Source of the DNA: Prevotellaceae bacterium UBA2448
GTDB lineage: Bacteria > Bacteroidota > Bacteroidia > Bacteroidales > Bacteroidaceae
Assembly (NCBI GenBank): GCA_002342585.1
Contig: DDQG01000028.1
Span: 70,026 to 92,109, forward strand
DNA: 22,084 nucleotides
Direction of reading: 5' to 3'
The notes under the pieces are model-generated. The model was not told the origin of the DNA and did not search any database. It was given only the letters and a program-made list of their open reading frames with translations. Below are positions 1-8,258 of the stretch, one piece after another. The translations under genes and the position numbers were made by a program. Each line of letters starts with the position of its first letter. Positions within the stretch are counted from its first letter, which is position 1.

Positions 1-462
1 ATCAAGAGAAGTAAGCTGGTTGTTGTCGCATTGCAGCCATGTCAGTGCAGTATTCTTCGATACGTCAAGCGAAGTAAGCTGGTTGTTGTAGCAGAACAGC
101 GTTGTCAACGCAGTACATCCCGAAACATCAAGGGAATTGAGCTGGTTGTCGTTGCAGCGCAGATCTTCCAGCGCAGTAAAAAAATCAATGCCCTTCAGAC
201 TGCTGATGGTTCCAGGTGAAAAATAAGTCCCCGATACATTAATACTTGTCACTTCAGCAATCTCCTCATCCGTCAGCTTTCCGTCGCTGCCATAATCCTG
301 ACTCAGCAGATAATTTCGGAAACTCGCATCCGGGAAATTCGTTTCGTTAATTTCTACATCAGCCCATGCCGTGCCAGCCGACAGCAGCATAAGCGAAGAA
401 AAAAGTAAATGTTTCAGCCCAAACTTACTGGGAGGGGTATTTTTCTTAATGGTATTTTGCAT
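1..462 (-). CDS. Secreted leucine-rich repeat protein, N-terminal part (cut by window edge)
   Basis: Reading leftward from the ATG at 460-462 gives 154 codons without a stop to base 1, so the gene runs off the window. Residues 1-34 form a signal peptide: a Lys-containing start, a hydrophobic core (HLLFSSLMLLSAG) and an AWA-D cleavage site. Residues of about 38-75 include an EF-hand-like stretch (DYGSDGKLTDEEI) often seen at the head of such proteins. From about residue 98 there are 21-residue leucine-rich repeats of the form TLFCYNNQLTSLDVS, with Cys, the NNQL turn and LDVS at fixed places; two full units and part of a third are visible. These repeats build a solenoid, usually for binding at the cell surface. 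The ligand cannot be told. A C-terminal sorting domain for type 9 secretion is plausible given sprA nearby, but that end is not visible. A consensus-type promoter lies 34 bp upstream. Confidence 0.85.
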   Translation of the reverse strand, partial: MQNTIKKNTPPSKFGLKHLLFSSLMLLSAGTAWADVEINETNFPDASFRNYLLSQDYGSDGKLTDEEIAEVTSINVSGTYFSPGTISSLKGIDFFTALEDLRCNDNQLNSLDVSGCTALTTLFCYNNQLTSLDVSKNTALTWLQCDNNQLTSLD

Positions 463-495
463 AAGGTTATTATTTATCGTTTTCTGTTTCACTTG

Positions 496-527
496 CAAAG
501 GTGCGAATAAGCGAGTAAAATACCAAA
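496..527 (-). promoter_or_regulatory. Bacteroidota-type promoter of the LRR gene
   Basis: On the minus strand, TTTG (524-527) is followed after 20 bases by CACCTTTG (496-503). The Bacteroides consensus is TTTG at -33 and TAnnTTTG at -7 with 19-21 bases between, so only the first T of the -7 element deviates. Transcription would start near 489, leaving a leader of roughly 27 bases before the ATG at 462. No Shine-Dalgarno sequence is evident, which is normal in this phylum. Confidence 0.6.
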
Positions 528-621
528 TATATTTGAGGATTTTCGAGCGAGAGCACCTTCGACGTAGTCAACTATAAATCATTTTCCCTCAATCGCCATC
601 ATCTGCGTGGGAAAATTTCAC

Positions 622-650
622 GAAAAAAGCAGCAACCCGAAAGCTGCTGC
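622..650 (-). terminator. Intrinsic terminator after the atp/PI-PLC operon
   Basis: Read on the minus strand, AGCAGC (643-648) and GCTGCT (628-633) form a 6-bp stem around the loop TTTCGGGTT, followed directly by a run of six T (623-628). It lies about 34 bp past the stop codon of the last PI-PLC gene and before the promoter of the LRR gene. The complementary strand lacks a T run after the hairpin, so it should act only on leftward transcription. Confidence 0.75.
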
Positions 651-656
651 AATCTC

Positions 657-686
657 TAACCGTTAACCGTTAACCGTTAACCGTTA
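657..686. repeat. Tandem heptamer array TAACCGT x4
   Basis: Four perfect head-to-tail copies of TAACCGT occupy 657-684, followed by TAC. The last copy runs into the stop codon (684-686, minus strand) of the fusion PI-PLC gene. Because the period is 7 and each unit junction contains TTAA, the array gives stop codons in all three frames on both strands. A related array lies before the AraC-type gene (20781-20852), and both share the ending TAACCGTTAC. Confidence 0.85.
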
Positions 687-3587
687 CTCGTCCTCGCGGT
701 GGATGTTGGATTTCAGTATTGATTCGATAATCTGAGGATTGTCACCGTGGTCGTTGTAGAAGTCGAGGAAGATTATTCCGAAGTCGGAGTAGTCCTTCAG
801 TTCGATGATTTCGCGCAGCGACCTGTTCATTGGTTTGCGGATGTTTTTTGCCTTTCCACCCCATGCGTAGCTGTATGGGTTGTGGCGACGAGGCGACCAG
901 GCGATGGAGTTGAATGTGAAGTACCACTTGTTCGGGTCTTCGTTTTCGTATGCCTCACGCAGGTGCTGTTCTACGACTTTAATCTTTCTGTATGTCTTGT
1001 GCTCTTTGTACTGGTCGCTGACGCAGAATCCATCGTATTCGAAGTTGGCATTGTCTGTGAATTTGAGCAGACGACCGAACGGACAGTCTTCCTGACGCTT
1101 GATGACGAGTATCTTTCCGCGTACGCTGTCGATTGGGGTACTTGGATTGAAGTTCTCTACGAAGCGGTGAGGATATTTGTTGATGAGGTTGCGGAAGTTC
1201 TGGGTGAGGGTAGCATCCCATTTGCCGCCTTCGTCGCTGCCCACGAGTGCAACGATGAATTCTGACGGGTATTTGTTGAGGAAGTCATCCCATGCTACCA
1301 TTGTAGAGTCGAAGCGGTCGCGACATTTTACTGTGTGTCCGTAGTGGAGGTCGTTCTTCAGACGTATGTCGAACGCACGGATTCCGTCGTAGAGCTGTGC
1401 TACAGGCGAGAAGTTCTGTGTGTGACTGCCGCGGAATACGGCTGCAGGCTGTTCAGGAACGGAGGCTGCACCTGAGTCGTGGGTACCCGGTATGGATATC
1501 AGACTGATTGGGCGGTTGCCGTCGATGTTCGCCATCCATACGCAGTTCGATTCATAGAGTCGTGCTACGTACATGTTTGTCAGTTGTCCGCTTTGTTTCT
1601 GTTCTATATAAACTCGACACGGACGACCGTTGATTTCCGTATGTCCTTCGATGCTGTAGCCTGAGTTGGAACGGTATGACTTCACACCGAGCTGGAAGAA
1701 GCTCTTTGTTTCCCTTCCATGGTTGATGCAGAAGTCGTCGATGACGAGACGTACGGGTTTCTTCGTGCCGAACACACGTCCGCGGATGTTAAGTGTCAGT
1801 TTACCGCGAAGGGCGTAGTGGAGCAGTTCCGGATACCATTTGTTTGGAATCTGGTCGATTTTCAACTGCGATTTCCACCAGTTTCCGGCACGTATGCTAC
1901 CTTTGTGACCTGCTTCAACGTTGAAACAGCCTTCTTTGTCAAGTTCAAGTACTTTGCCCGTGTGCAGACGGCCTTCTGTGTCCTGACCCGGAGCTACGAA
2001 TCCGTCTTCTATCTCATACCAGCCGTAACGTCCTGTAGAGTCGGCTACGAGGTCGCAACCGTAGATTTCGATGTGGAACTGGTCGGTGTGGTATCTTGTA
2101 TTCTTACTCTCTGTAGCAAGGAACAACGGACCTTTGTCGATGTTGCTCTCAGGCAGGGTGTCGCGTATTTCTTCAATCTGCTTCTTCGTAAGGGCTGCGT
2201 TGATGTAGTCCTGACGCATTGCACCATTATAGCGGTATTCTTTCTTTCTGCCGAAACAGTAGCCGACGTAAACAGCTACATTGCCATAACCGTTGCTTAC
2301 TTTCATGCCTTTGTTGCTGTAGAGGAAGCTGCTGAAAGCAGCGTTTATTCCTGCACGCCAGCGATTGTAGTTCCATGTGAGACTGGCACGTGCAAAGAAG
2401 TTCATATTGAAATGGGTGTCTTTGTAGTTGTAACGGTATGTGTCTGGATTTACATCTTTCTGATTGTATTTCTTTTCGAGAGCGGCGAATAGTTCGGCTT
2501 TTTCATATGTCATACTTCCATGGTTGTCAGAACGGACAGTCTTGAGACCAGGTGATGCAATAAGAGAGAGACCCAACAAGAGACGGCGTGAGAATACGAT
2601 GTTGTGTGCATAACCTAACTGCAGGTGCCAGTCGCTGATGGTTGTCACCGTAGGGAAGTGGTTGGTCATAAATGTGCGCAGTATCTTGGATTGGCTTAGT
2701 ACAGGCCATGCCTGGTCGAACATACGGTCCAATTTATAATTGTATGCTTCCGGGTCTATATCCCATAGTTGTGAGATATTCTCCACTTCCTGTTCTGTGA
2801 ATGGAGGGTTGGGCATTGAAGCAACTGTGTATGCAGCAATGGAGGGGAAGAGGTCGGAAATGTCACTTTCCACCTTCTGATATGTATATCCAAGACCGAT
2901 GATTGGTGAACCGACCGAGCGCAACTGAATAGCACCATTGCTGAATGCAGCTGGGTTGGAGTATTTCTTGTGGTTTACGAAATAATTGATGTTTACACCT
3001 GTGATGGAGTTCTTAATGTAGTCTCCCATTTCAAACTCGTCTGCCAGGTCTTTTATGTCCTGACTGCCTGATTCAGGGTCGTTGACCAGCAGCTTTTTAA
3101 TTCTGAAGTCGCCACCGGTGCGTCGGCGGATGAGGTCGATGTTGAAGAGTGCAGAGTTGATGGAGAGTGTGAACTCGTTTTTACGTGCCTTTGGTTTGCC
3201 AATACTACTTAAATCTACGGTAGTGCCAAAGAATATCCATCGCCAACCGAAGTACGGACCAAGGCGGTTGCTTACACGGGCATTCATCTCGATGTCCAAT
3301 CCTTCGGGGGTTTCCATTCTGAGCCACTCGAACGAGGTGGTGTTCTGGATTTGTCCTGCCCAGTTGTAGAACGAGGACACGGCATAACGCGGGTCGCTTG
3401 CTGTCCAGTTTCTTGCAATCCACATGACTGGCTTGAGCAGTGTCTTGCCGAAGGACTTCTTAGTCTTCTGCTGCTCTGGCACAACGTTTATGGTTGAGGA
3501 TATTGAGTCGGTCTGTGTTTGTGCTACAATATCCACATTTCCAATAAGGGTCAACGCCAAAAATGCTATTAGTTTGATTTTTCTCAT
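684..3587 (-). CDS. DUF4421-like / PI-PLC fusion protein, secreted
   Basis: This 967-residue protein has three parts. After a signal peptide (residues 1-23, MRKIKLIAFLALTLIGNVD then a VAQ-T site), residues of about 45-450 resemble DUF4421, a Bacteroidota family rich in aromatic beta-strands (SNRLGPYFGWRW, HKKYSNPAAFSNGA) and probably outer-membrane. Residues of about 499-690 form a beta-rich module of unknown function shared with the next gene upstream. Residues of about 695-967 are a PI-PLC X-type phosphodiesterase domain with ISIPGTHDSG (H703, D704), GIRAFDIR and LHYGH (H748/H751), matching the two catalytic histidines and substrate-binding Arg of bacterial PI-specific phospholipase C. The start is taken at the ATG at 3585-3587, which gives a good signal peptide; an in-frame GTG at 3617 would overlap the upstream stop. 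The upstream paralogue ends 22 bp away, so the two should be co-transcribed. The substrate (inositol lipid, GPI-type anchor or other) is unknown. Confidence 0.8.
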   Translation of the reverse strand: MRKIKLIAFLALTLIGNVDIVAQTQTDSISSTINVVPEQQKTKKSFGKTLLKPVMWIARNWTASDPRYAVSSFYNWAGQIQNTTSFEWLRMETPEGLDIEMNARVSNRLGPYFGWRWIFFGTTVDLSSIGKPKARKNEFTLSINSALFNIDLIRRRTGGDFRIKKLLVNDPESGSQDIKDLADEFEMGDYIKNSITGVNINYFVNHKKYSNPAAFSNGAIQLRSVGSPIIGLGYTYQKVESDISDLFPSIAAYTVASMPNPPFTEQEVENISQLWDIDPEAYNYKLDRMFDQAWPVLSQSKILRTFMTNHFPTVTTISDWHLQLGYAHNIVFSRRLLLGLSLIASPGLKTVRSDNHGSMTYEKAELFAALEKKYNQKDVNPDTYRYNYKDTHFNMNFFARASLTWNYNRWRAGINAAFSSFLYSNKGMKVSNGYGNVAVYVGYCFGRKKEYRYNGAMRQDYINAALTKKQIEEIRDTLPESNIDKGPLFLATESKNTRYHTDQFHIEIYGCDLVADSTGRYGWYEIEDGFVAPGQDTEGRLHTGKVLELDKEGCFNVEAGHKGSIRAGNWWKSQLKIDQIPNKWYPELLHYALRGKLTLNIRGRVFGTKKPVRLVIDDFCINHGRETKSFFQLGVKSYRSNSGYSIEGHTEINGRPCRVYIEQKQSGQLTNMYVARLYESNCVWMANIDGNRPISLISIPGTHDSGAASVPEQPAAVFRGSHTQNFSPVAQLYDGIRAFDIRLKNDLHYGHTVKCRDRFDSTMVAWDDFLNKYPSEFIVALVGSDEGGKWDATLTQNFRNLINKYPHRFVENFNPSTPIDSVRGKILVIKRQEDCPFGRLLKFTDNANFEYDGFCVSDQYKEHKTYRKIKVVEQHLREAYENEDPNKWYFTFNSIAWSPRRHNPYSYAWGGKAKNIRKPMNRSLREIIELKDYSDFGIIFLDFYNDHGDNPQIIESILKSNIHREDE

Positions 3588-3609
3588 TAATATAAGTTTT
3601 AACAAAAAA

Positions 3610-5106
3610 TTATTCACTCTTACGTTGGGTGTTCGAGTTGATTATAGCCTCCACAAGCTTCGGATTTTCGCCGCGGTCGTTATAGAAGTCGAGGAATACG
3701 ATGCCGAAGTTGGAGTAGTTTTCCTGTTCGAGAACTTCAAGCAGACTCTTGTTCATAGGTCGCTTGATGTCCTTGGCCGTTCCGCCCCAAGCATTATTGT
3801 AGGGAGTGTGGTCGCCCGGCCCACAAATGATGGAATTGAACGTCATGAACCATTTGTTCGGGTTTTTGTTCTCGGATGCTTCCCGTATATTCTTCTCCAC
3901 TGCGTTCAACTTCTTCTTAGAATTCTGCGGTCTGTAGATGTCTTCCACATGGAAACCTTTATAGTCGAACGTTGCATTGTCGGCAAACGTAATCAGACGA
4001 CCGTACGGGCATGCTTTCTGGCGACGTAACACAAGAATCTTTCCGCGCACACTGTCGATAGGAGCTGACGGACTGAAGTCCTCTACAAAGCGGTGAGGGT
4101 ACTGACTAATCAGTCTGCGGTAGTTTTCGGTAAGCTCTTTATTCCACCTGCCGCCTTCATCGCTACCGATGAGTGCAACGATAAATTCTGACGGGTACTT
4201 ATTGAGGAACTTATCCCACTGCACCATCGTGGAGTCGAAACTGTCGTATAGTTTTATGTAGTGACCATAGTGCAGGTCGTGTCTCAGACGTATATCGAAC
4301 GCACGGATGCCGTCCTCAAGCTGTGTGAGCACAGGGAAGTTCTGCGTGTGACCGTCGTGGAACAGCAATTCCGATTTCTTCGGATAGTTGGCACTGCCTG
4401 AGTCGTGTGTGCCAGGCATCGAAATAGTACTGACAGGACGATTGCCGTCAAGATTCTTCATCCATGTACACTTCGACTTGTCGATGCGTCCAATGTATAT
4501 GTTTATCTGGGTGCCTTGTTCCTTCTGCTCAATATATATACGATAGTCGTTGCCGTTGATTATCGCACTGCCTTCGATGCTGTATGTGGAATATGACTTG
4601 AACGACTTGACTGCTATCTGGCTGAAACTGTCCTTGTCCTTACCCTGGTTGATGTAGAAGTCGTCGAAGAACAACTTTACCGGTTCACTTTTACCGAAGA
4701 TATCGCCACGTACATTGAGTGTCAGTTTTCCGCAAAGAGCGTAATGGAGAGTTTTAGGGTATTGTCTGTCGGGAATCTGATTGAGGCTTATTTGCGATTT
4801 CCACCAGTTACTGGCCAGCTCACTTCCTTCATGTCCTGCTTCAATTTGGAAAACGCCGTCTTTGTCTATCTCAAGAATCTTCTTAGGATAGAGTTTGCCT
4901 TCTGTGTCTTGTCCCGGGGTAATATAAAAGTCTTCTAGTTCATACCATCCATACCTTCCGTCAGCATCTTCAGCAAGGTCGCAACCGAATATATTGATAT
5001 CGAACTTGTCGGTGTAATACTTAGTGTCCTTGCCAAAAGCCACACTTCCTGATAAGAAGAAGAGTGTAGTCAATATAAGTGCTTGGACATTTCTCAGTTT
5101 TGTCAT
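3610..5106 (-). CDS. Secreted PI-PLC X-domain phosphodiesterase
   Basis: This 498-residue protein aligns along its length with the C-terminal half of the neighbouring fusion protein. A signal peptide covers about residues 1-25 (LILTTLFFLSGSVAFG). The shared beta-rich module follows to about residue 220 (FDINIFGCDL, WYELEDFYITPGQDTEGKL). The PI-PLC domain then has ISMPGTHDSG (H234, D235), GIRAFDIR and LHYGH (H279/H282). The spacing between the two histidine motifs is the same as in the paralogue (45/48 residues). Family knowledge: such enzymes cleave phosphatidylinositol or related lipids by general acid-base catalysis with two histidines. It should act outside the cytoplasm. It begins 18 bp after atpG with no promoter visible in between, so it looks like an extension of the atp operon. 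The real substrate is not deducible. Confidence 0.82.
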   Translation of the reverse strand: MTKLRNVQALILTTLFFLSGSVAFGKDTKYYTDKFDINIFGCDLAEDADGRYGWYELEDFYITPGQDTEGKLYPKKILEIDKDGVFQIEAGHEGSELASNWWKSQISLNQIPDRQYPKTLHYALCGKLTLNVRGDIFGKSEPVKLFFDDFYINQGKDKDSFSQIAVKSFKSYSTYSIEGSAIINGNDYRIYIEQKEQGTQINIYIGRIDKSKCTWMKNLDGNRPVSTISMPGTHDSGSANYPKKSELLFHDGHTQNFPVLTQLEDGIRAFDIRLRHDLHYGHYIKLYDSFDSTMVQWDKFLNKYPSEFIVALIGSDEGGRWNKELTENYRRLISQYPHRFVEDFSPSAPIDSVRGKILVLRRQKACPYGRLITFADNATFDYKGFHVEDIYRPQNSKKKLNAVEKNIREASENKNPNKWFMTFNSIICGPGDHTPYNNAWGGTAKDIKRPMNKSLLEVLEQENYSNFGIVFLDFYNDRGENPKLVEAIINSNTQRKSE

Positions 5107-5124
5107 TATCGTATTTGTTGCGTA

Positions 5125-6000
5125 TTATTGTGCCACCTTGCCACCCATAATATCGATGAGCTCGTTCGTAATAGCCTGCTGACGCGACTTGTTGTATTGA
5201 AGCGTAAGGTCCTTCAGTAGTTCGTTGGCATTGTCGTCAGCAGTCTGCATTGCCATCATGCGTGCAGCATGTTCACTTGTCAGTGCATCGAGCAACAGAC
5301 CGTACATCTCCGAATTGAGCATTCGCGGATGCAACATTTCGGCAAGGGTCTGTGGGTCAGGTTCTGTGATGAAGTCTTCTGCATCGTTGCCTGCTTCTGC
5401 TGCTTCAAGGTCGTTTTTCGTAACTACTGGCGGAGCAAGTGGTAGCGACTTTATTTCTATTACCTGTTTACCCATGCTAAAGAAGTGGTGGTAGATGACT
5501 TCTGCCTTCTGGATTTTACCATCTGCGTACATCTTCTGCAGATTCGCAATAAACGATTGTATGGCACTGAAAACATCGCCTCGTTCCACCAGCTCGTTCA
5601 TATTGCCATATGTAGTGTCTGCGGCTTGGTTCTCTAATTTCCCGACTTCCTTGATTATCTTCTTGCCAATCGGCATAAGCAATACCTCAGCACCTGCTTT
5701 CTCATACTCTTCGATGCGGGTCTGAGTAGTCTTTGCTATATTCGAATTGAACGAACCGCACAATCCGCTACTCGAGGAAATAGGAATTAATACTACGCTT
5801 TTGGCATCTGTCACAGTCTGAGTAATGGCTCCCAGTTGTTCGGTTATGGAGCGCAGGGCATTAGCATAGCGCAAGAAGTTTGTAGTGAGAATCTGTGTGC
5901 GGCGCAATTTTGCACTCGCCACCATCCTCATTGCACTCGTTATCTTCTGTGTGCTATTTACCGATGCTATCCGTCCTTTTATTTCCTTTAGTGAACCCAT
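5125..6000 (-). CDS. atpG: F1Fo ATP synthase gamma subunit
   Basis: A 291-residue gamma subunit, the rotor shaft of F1 that turns inside the alpha3beta3 ring and couples Fo rotation to ATP synthesis. The N-terminal helix has the family pattern (MGSLKEIKGRIASVNSTQKIT, SAMRMVASAKLRR), and the middle carries SSSSGLCGSFNSNI. The C-terminal helix (SEHAARMMAMQTADDNANEL) has the conserved residues that contact the catalytic ring. A region of about 25 residues near 190-220 (EAAEAGNDAEDFITEPDP) is acidic. Length is normal for the family. It starts 33 bp after atpA and ends 18 bp before the PI-PLC gene. It is the last ATP synthase gene of the operon. Confidence 0.97.
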   Translation of the reverse strand: MGSLKEIKGRIASVNSTQKITSAMRMVASAKLRRTQILTTNFLRYANALRSITEQLGAITQTVTDAKSVVLIPISSSSGLCGSFNSNIAKTTQTRIEEYEKAGAEVLLMPIGKKIIKEVGKLENQAADTTYGNMNELVERGDVFSAIQSFIANLQKMYADGKIQKAEVIYHHFFSMGKQVIEIKSLPLAPPVVTKNDLEAAEAGNDAEDFITEPDPQTLAEMLHPRMLNSEMYGLLLDALTSEHAARMMAMQTADDNANELLKDLTLQYNKSRQQAITNELIDIMGGKVAQ

Positions 6001-6033
6001 CTGTCAATACTCATTTTATTCTTTGATGCTTGT

Positions 6034-7614
6034 TTATACCTTGATGCTTGCAGCGGTTGCCTTGATGATTTCTGTTATGTTGTCGTCAATCTTACCCTGA
6101 CTCAGTGGTTCGAGCACATCCTGCTTGTGAGTTGTGCGTAACAGATCGAGGAATTTAACTTCGAATTCCTGTACCTTATCTACTGGAATCTCGCGCAACA
6201 GACCATTTGTTCCTACAAATAGTATTGCAATCTGTTCCTCCACTGGCATCGGACAATATTGTTTCTGGATGAGCAGTTTCGAGTTTTTACGTCCCTTGTC
6301 GATAGTGAATGCTGTGACAGGGTCCATATCTCCACCAAACTTGGTGAATGCTTCCAGTTCACGGTATTGTGCCTGGTCAATCTTCAGTGTGCCGGCAACC
6401 TTCTTCATTGACTTCAACTGAGCATTACCACCTACACGGCTTACGGAAATACCTACGTTGATAGCAGGACGGACTCCCTGATTGAAGAGTCCTGTTTCAA
6501 GGAATATCTGTCCGTCGGTAATTGAGATTACGTTTGTTGGGATGTAAGCAGAAACGTCACCAGCCTGAGTTTCGATAATTGGTAGGGCAGTGAGCGAACC
6601 TCCGCCTTTTACCTTACCCTTAAGACTTGCTGGCAGGTCGTTCATCTTCTCTGCCACTTCCTGCTGAGCAATAATCTTTGCAGAACGTTCCAACAGACGG
6701 CTGTGCAGATAGAATACGTCACCTGGATATGCCTCACGACCTGACGGACGCTTTAGAATAAGCGACACTTCACGATAGGCAACAGCCTGCTTCGATAGGT
6801 CGTCGTAAACTACAAGTGCATGGCGGCCTGTGTCGCGGAAGTATTCACCTATGGCAGCACCTGCGAATGGAGCGAAATATTGCATGGCTGCTGGGTCGCT
6901 GGCTGTGGCACTCACTACTATGGTGTAGTCCATCGCGCCTTTCTGCTTCAAGGTGTTTACGATGGTTGCAACGGTACTTCCTTTCTGGCCCACTGCAACA
7001 TATATACAATATACAGGATTACCTGCTTCGTAATTGCTTCTCTGGTTTATGATAGTATCAATGGCGATGGCTGTCTTTCCTGTCTGACGGTCGCCAATGA
7101 TAAGTTCGCGCTGCCCTCGACCGATAGGAATCATAGCATCTACAGCCTTGAGACCTGTCTGCAGTGGCTGGTTCACTGGCTGACGGAAGATAACTCCTGG
7201 GGCTTTGCGCTCCAAAGGCATGTCAAAGAGTTCACCAGTAATAGGGTCGGGGGTGTCGATTGGTTGACCAAGTGTGTTTACCACACGTCCTATCATACCT
7301 TCGCCCACTGAGATAGACGCAATTCGACCAGTGCGCTTCACGATATCGCCTTCCTCAATATTGTCGGTAGGACCTAACAGTACGGCACCTACGTTGTCTT
7401 CCTCGAGGTTCATTACGATAGCCTGCATGCCGTTCTCAAACTCCAGAAGCTCGCCGGCTTCAGCATTGTTCAGACCGAAGATGCGGACAATGCCGTCACC
7501 CACCTGCAATACCAGACCTACTTCGGCTTCGCTGCCCAGTGTGTCTTCTTTTTCTATCTCAGCTAACTGCTGACGCAGCATAGCCGTTACTTCGCTTACC
7601 TTTATTTGTTCCAT
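6034..7614 (-). CDS. atpA: F1Fo ATP synthase alpha subunit
   Basis: A 526-residue alpha subunit, the non-catalytic nucleotide-binding partner in the F1 hexamer. The Walker A motif GDRQTGKT is at residues 174-181, ALVVYDDLSKQA marks the Walker B region, and SVSRVGG at about 391-397 supplies the arginine finger (R393) that reaches the beta catalytic site. A stretch near 317-340 (QQEVAEKMNDLPASLKGKVK) looks longer than in E. coli. The start is the ATG at 7612-7614 (MEQIKVSEVT), typical of Bacteroidota AtpA. A further-upstream in-frame start at 7686 would add 24 untypical residues inside atpH. The start overlaps the end of atpH by 13 bp, suggesting translational coupling. Confidence 0.97.
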   Translation of the reverse strand: MEQIKVSEVTAMLRQQLAEIEKEDTLGSEAEVGLVLQVGDGIVRIFGLNNAEAGELLEFENGMQAIVMNLEEDNVGAVLLGPTDNIEEGDIVKRTGRIASISVGEGMIGRVVNTLGQPIDTPDPITGELFDMPLERKAPGVIFRQPVNQPLQTGLKAVDAMIPIGRGQRELIIGDRQTGKTAIAIDTIINQRSNYEAGNPVYCIYVAVGQKGSTVATIVNTLKQKGAMDYTIVVSATASDPAAMQYFAPFAGAAIGEYFRDTGRHALVVYDDLSKQAVAYREVSLILKRPSGREAYPGDVFYLHSRLLERSAKIIAQQEVAEKMNDLPASLKGKVKGGGSLTALPIIETQAGDVSAYIPTNVISITDGQIFLETGLFNQGVRPAINVGISVSRVGGNAQLKSMKKVAGTLKIDQAQYRELEAFTKFGGDMDPVTAFTIDKGRKNSKLLIQKQYCPMPVEEQIAILFVGTNGLLREIPVDKVQEFEVKFLDLLRTTHKQDVLEPLSQGKIDDNITEIIKATAASIKV

Positions 7615-8258
7615 AATGATTTTCTGATGTTTTGCAATCTGGTACGATAGCTGAAATCGTACAGCCTGTCGCGAATGACTACCCAAAAACCGCCAATGAG
7701 GTCAGGTCTGATTCTCGTTTCAAGTTCTACTTCCCATCCTGTTAATGTTTGTATCTTATCAATCACCTTCTGCTGCAGCGATTTGTCTATTTCTGTTGCT
7801 GTGGCAAATATCACGTGGTAGATATTATGATGCTTGCGGTAGAGATCTTTGTACACGAAGATGATGAATCGCATGAGATATATGCGTTCGTGTTTCAGTA
7901 CCAGCCACATGAAACGTTGATACAAATCTATAGCTATTGCCTCTGGGGTGTCTGCCTCATTTGCTTTCTTGCTTTGTTTCAGGCTTTTGGTTACATCCTT
8001 GGAGGGAGCGTTCAGATTGTCGATAAGGACTTTCAAAGTAGATTCGTTAGGTTTCACTCCGCTTGCTGTAAGCAGAAGCTTGAATTTGTGTTCTGTCTTA
8101 GTTCGCGGATTCATAAAGACTCTCGGTGCTTCTGGCACTGTACTCATGTTGTCGTATAGCGCACCCAGATAGTCGTAGATGTATTTATCTACAGACTTAC
8201 TTCGAGCTTCCTCAAAAAGAGCCCTGCTATAACGTATCGCTATACTTCCTAAATTCAT
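7602..8258 (-). CDS. atpH: F1Fo ATP synthase delta subunit
   Basis: A 218-residue delta subunit, part of the peripheral stalk that ties the b subunits to the top of F1. The N-terminus (GSIAIRYSRALFEEA) and the C-terminal signature (PDLIGGFWVVIRDRLYDFSY) are clear. It is longer than the usual 175-185 residues because of a charged segment at about 82-105 (NAPSKDVTKSLKQSKKANEA) between the N-terminal helical bundle and the C-terminal domain. Its ATG overlaps the atpF stop by 4 bp, and its end overlaps the atpA start by 13 bp. Confidence 0.94.
   Translation of the reverse strand: MNLGSIAIRYSRALFEEARSKSVDKYIYDYLGALYDNMSTVPEAPRVFMNPRTKTEHKFKLLLTASGVKPNESTLKVLIDNLNAPSKDVTKSLKQSKKANEADTPEAIAIDLYQRFMWLVLKHERIYLMRFIIFVYKDLYRKHHNIYHVIFATATEIDKSLQQKVIDKIQTLTGWEVELETRIRPDLIGGFWVVIRDRLYDFSYRTRLQNIRKSLWNK

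Noticed and set aside
371..577. A 68-codon plus-strand frame over the start of the LRR gene
   Set aside because: It covers the LRR signal peptide region and promoter on the opposite strand; no recognisable product or upstream promoter.
1719..2492. A 257-codon open frame on the plus strand inside the fusion PI-PLC gene
   Set aside because: It lies antisense to a gene with clear family motifs, has no promoter, and its translation shows no recognisable domain. It is a by-product of codon use on the other strand.
3588..3617. Earlier GTG start (3617) for the fusion PI-PLC gene
   Set aside because: It would overlap the upstream stop and put ten extra residues before a well-formed signal peptide; the ATG at 3587 fits better.
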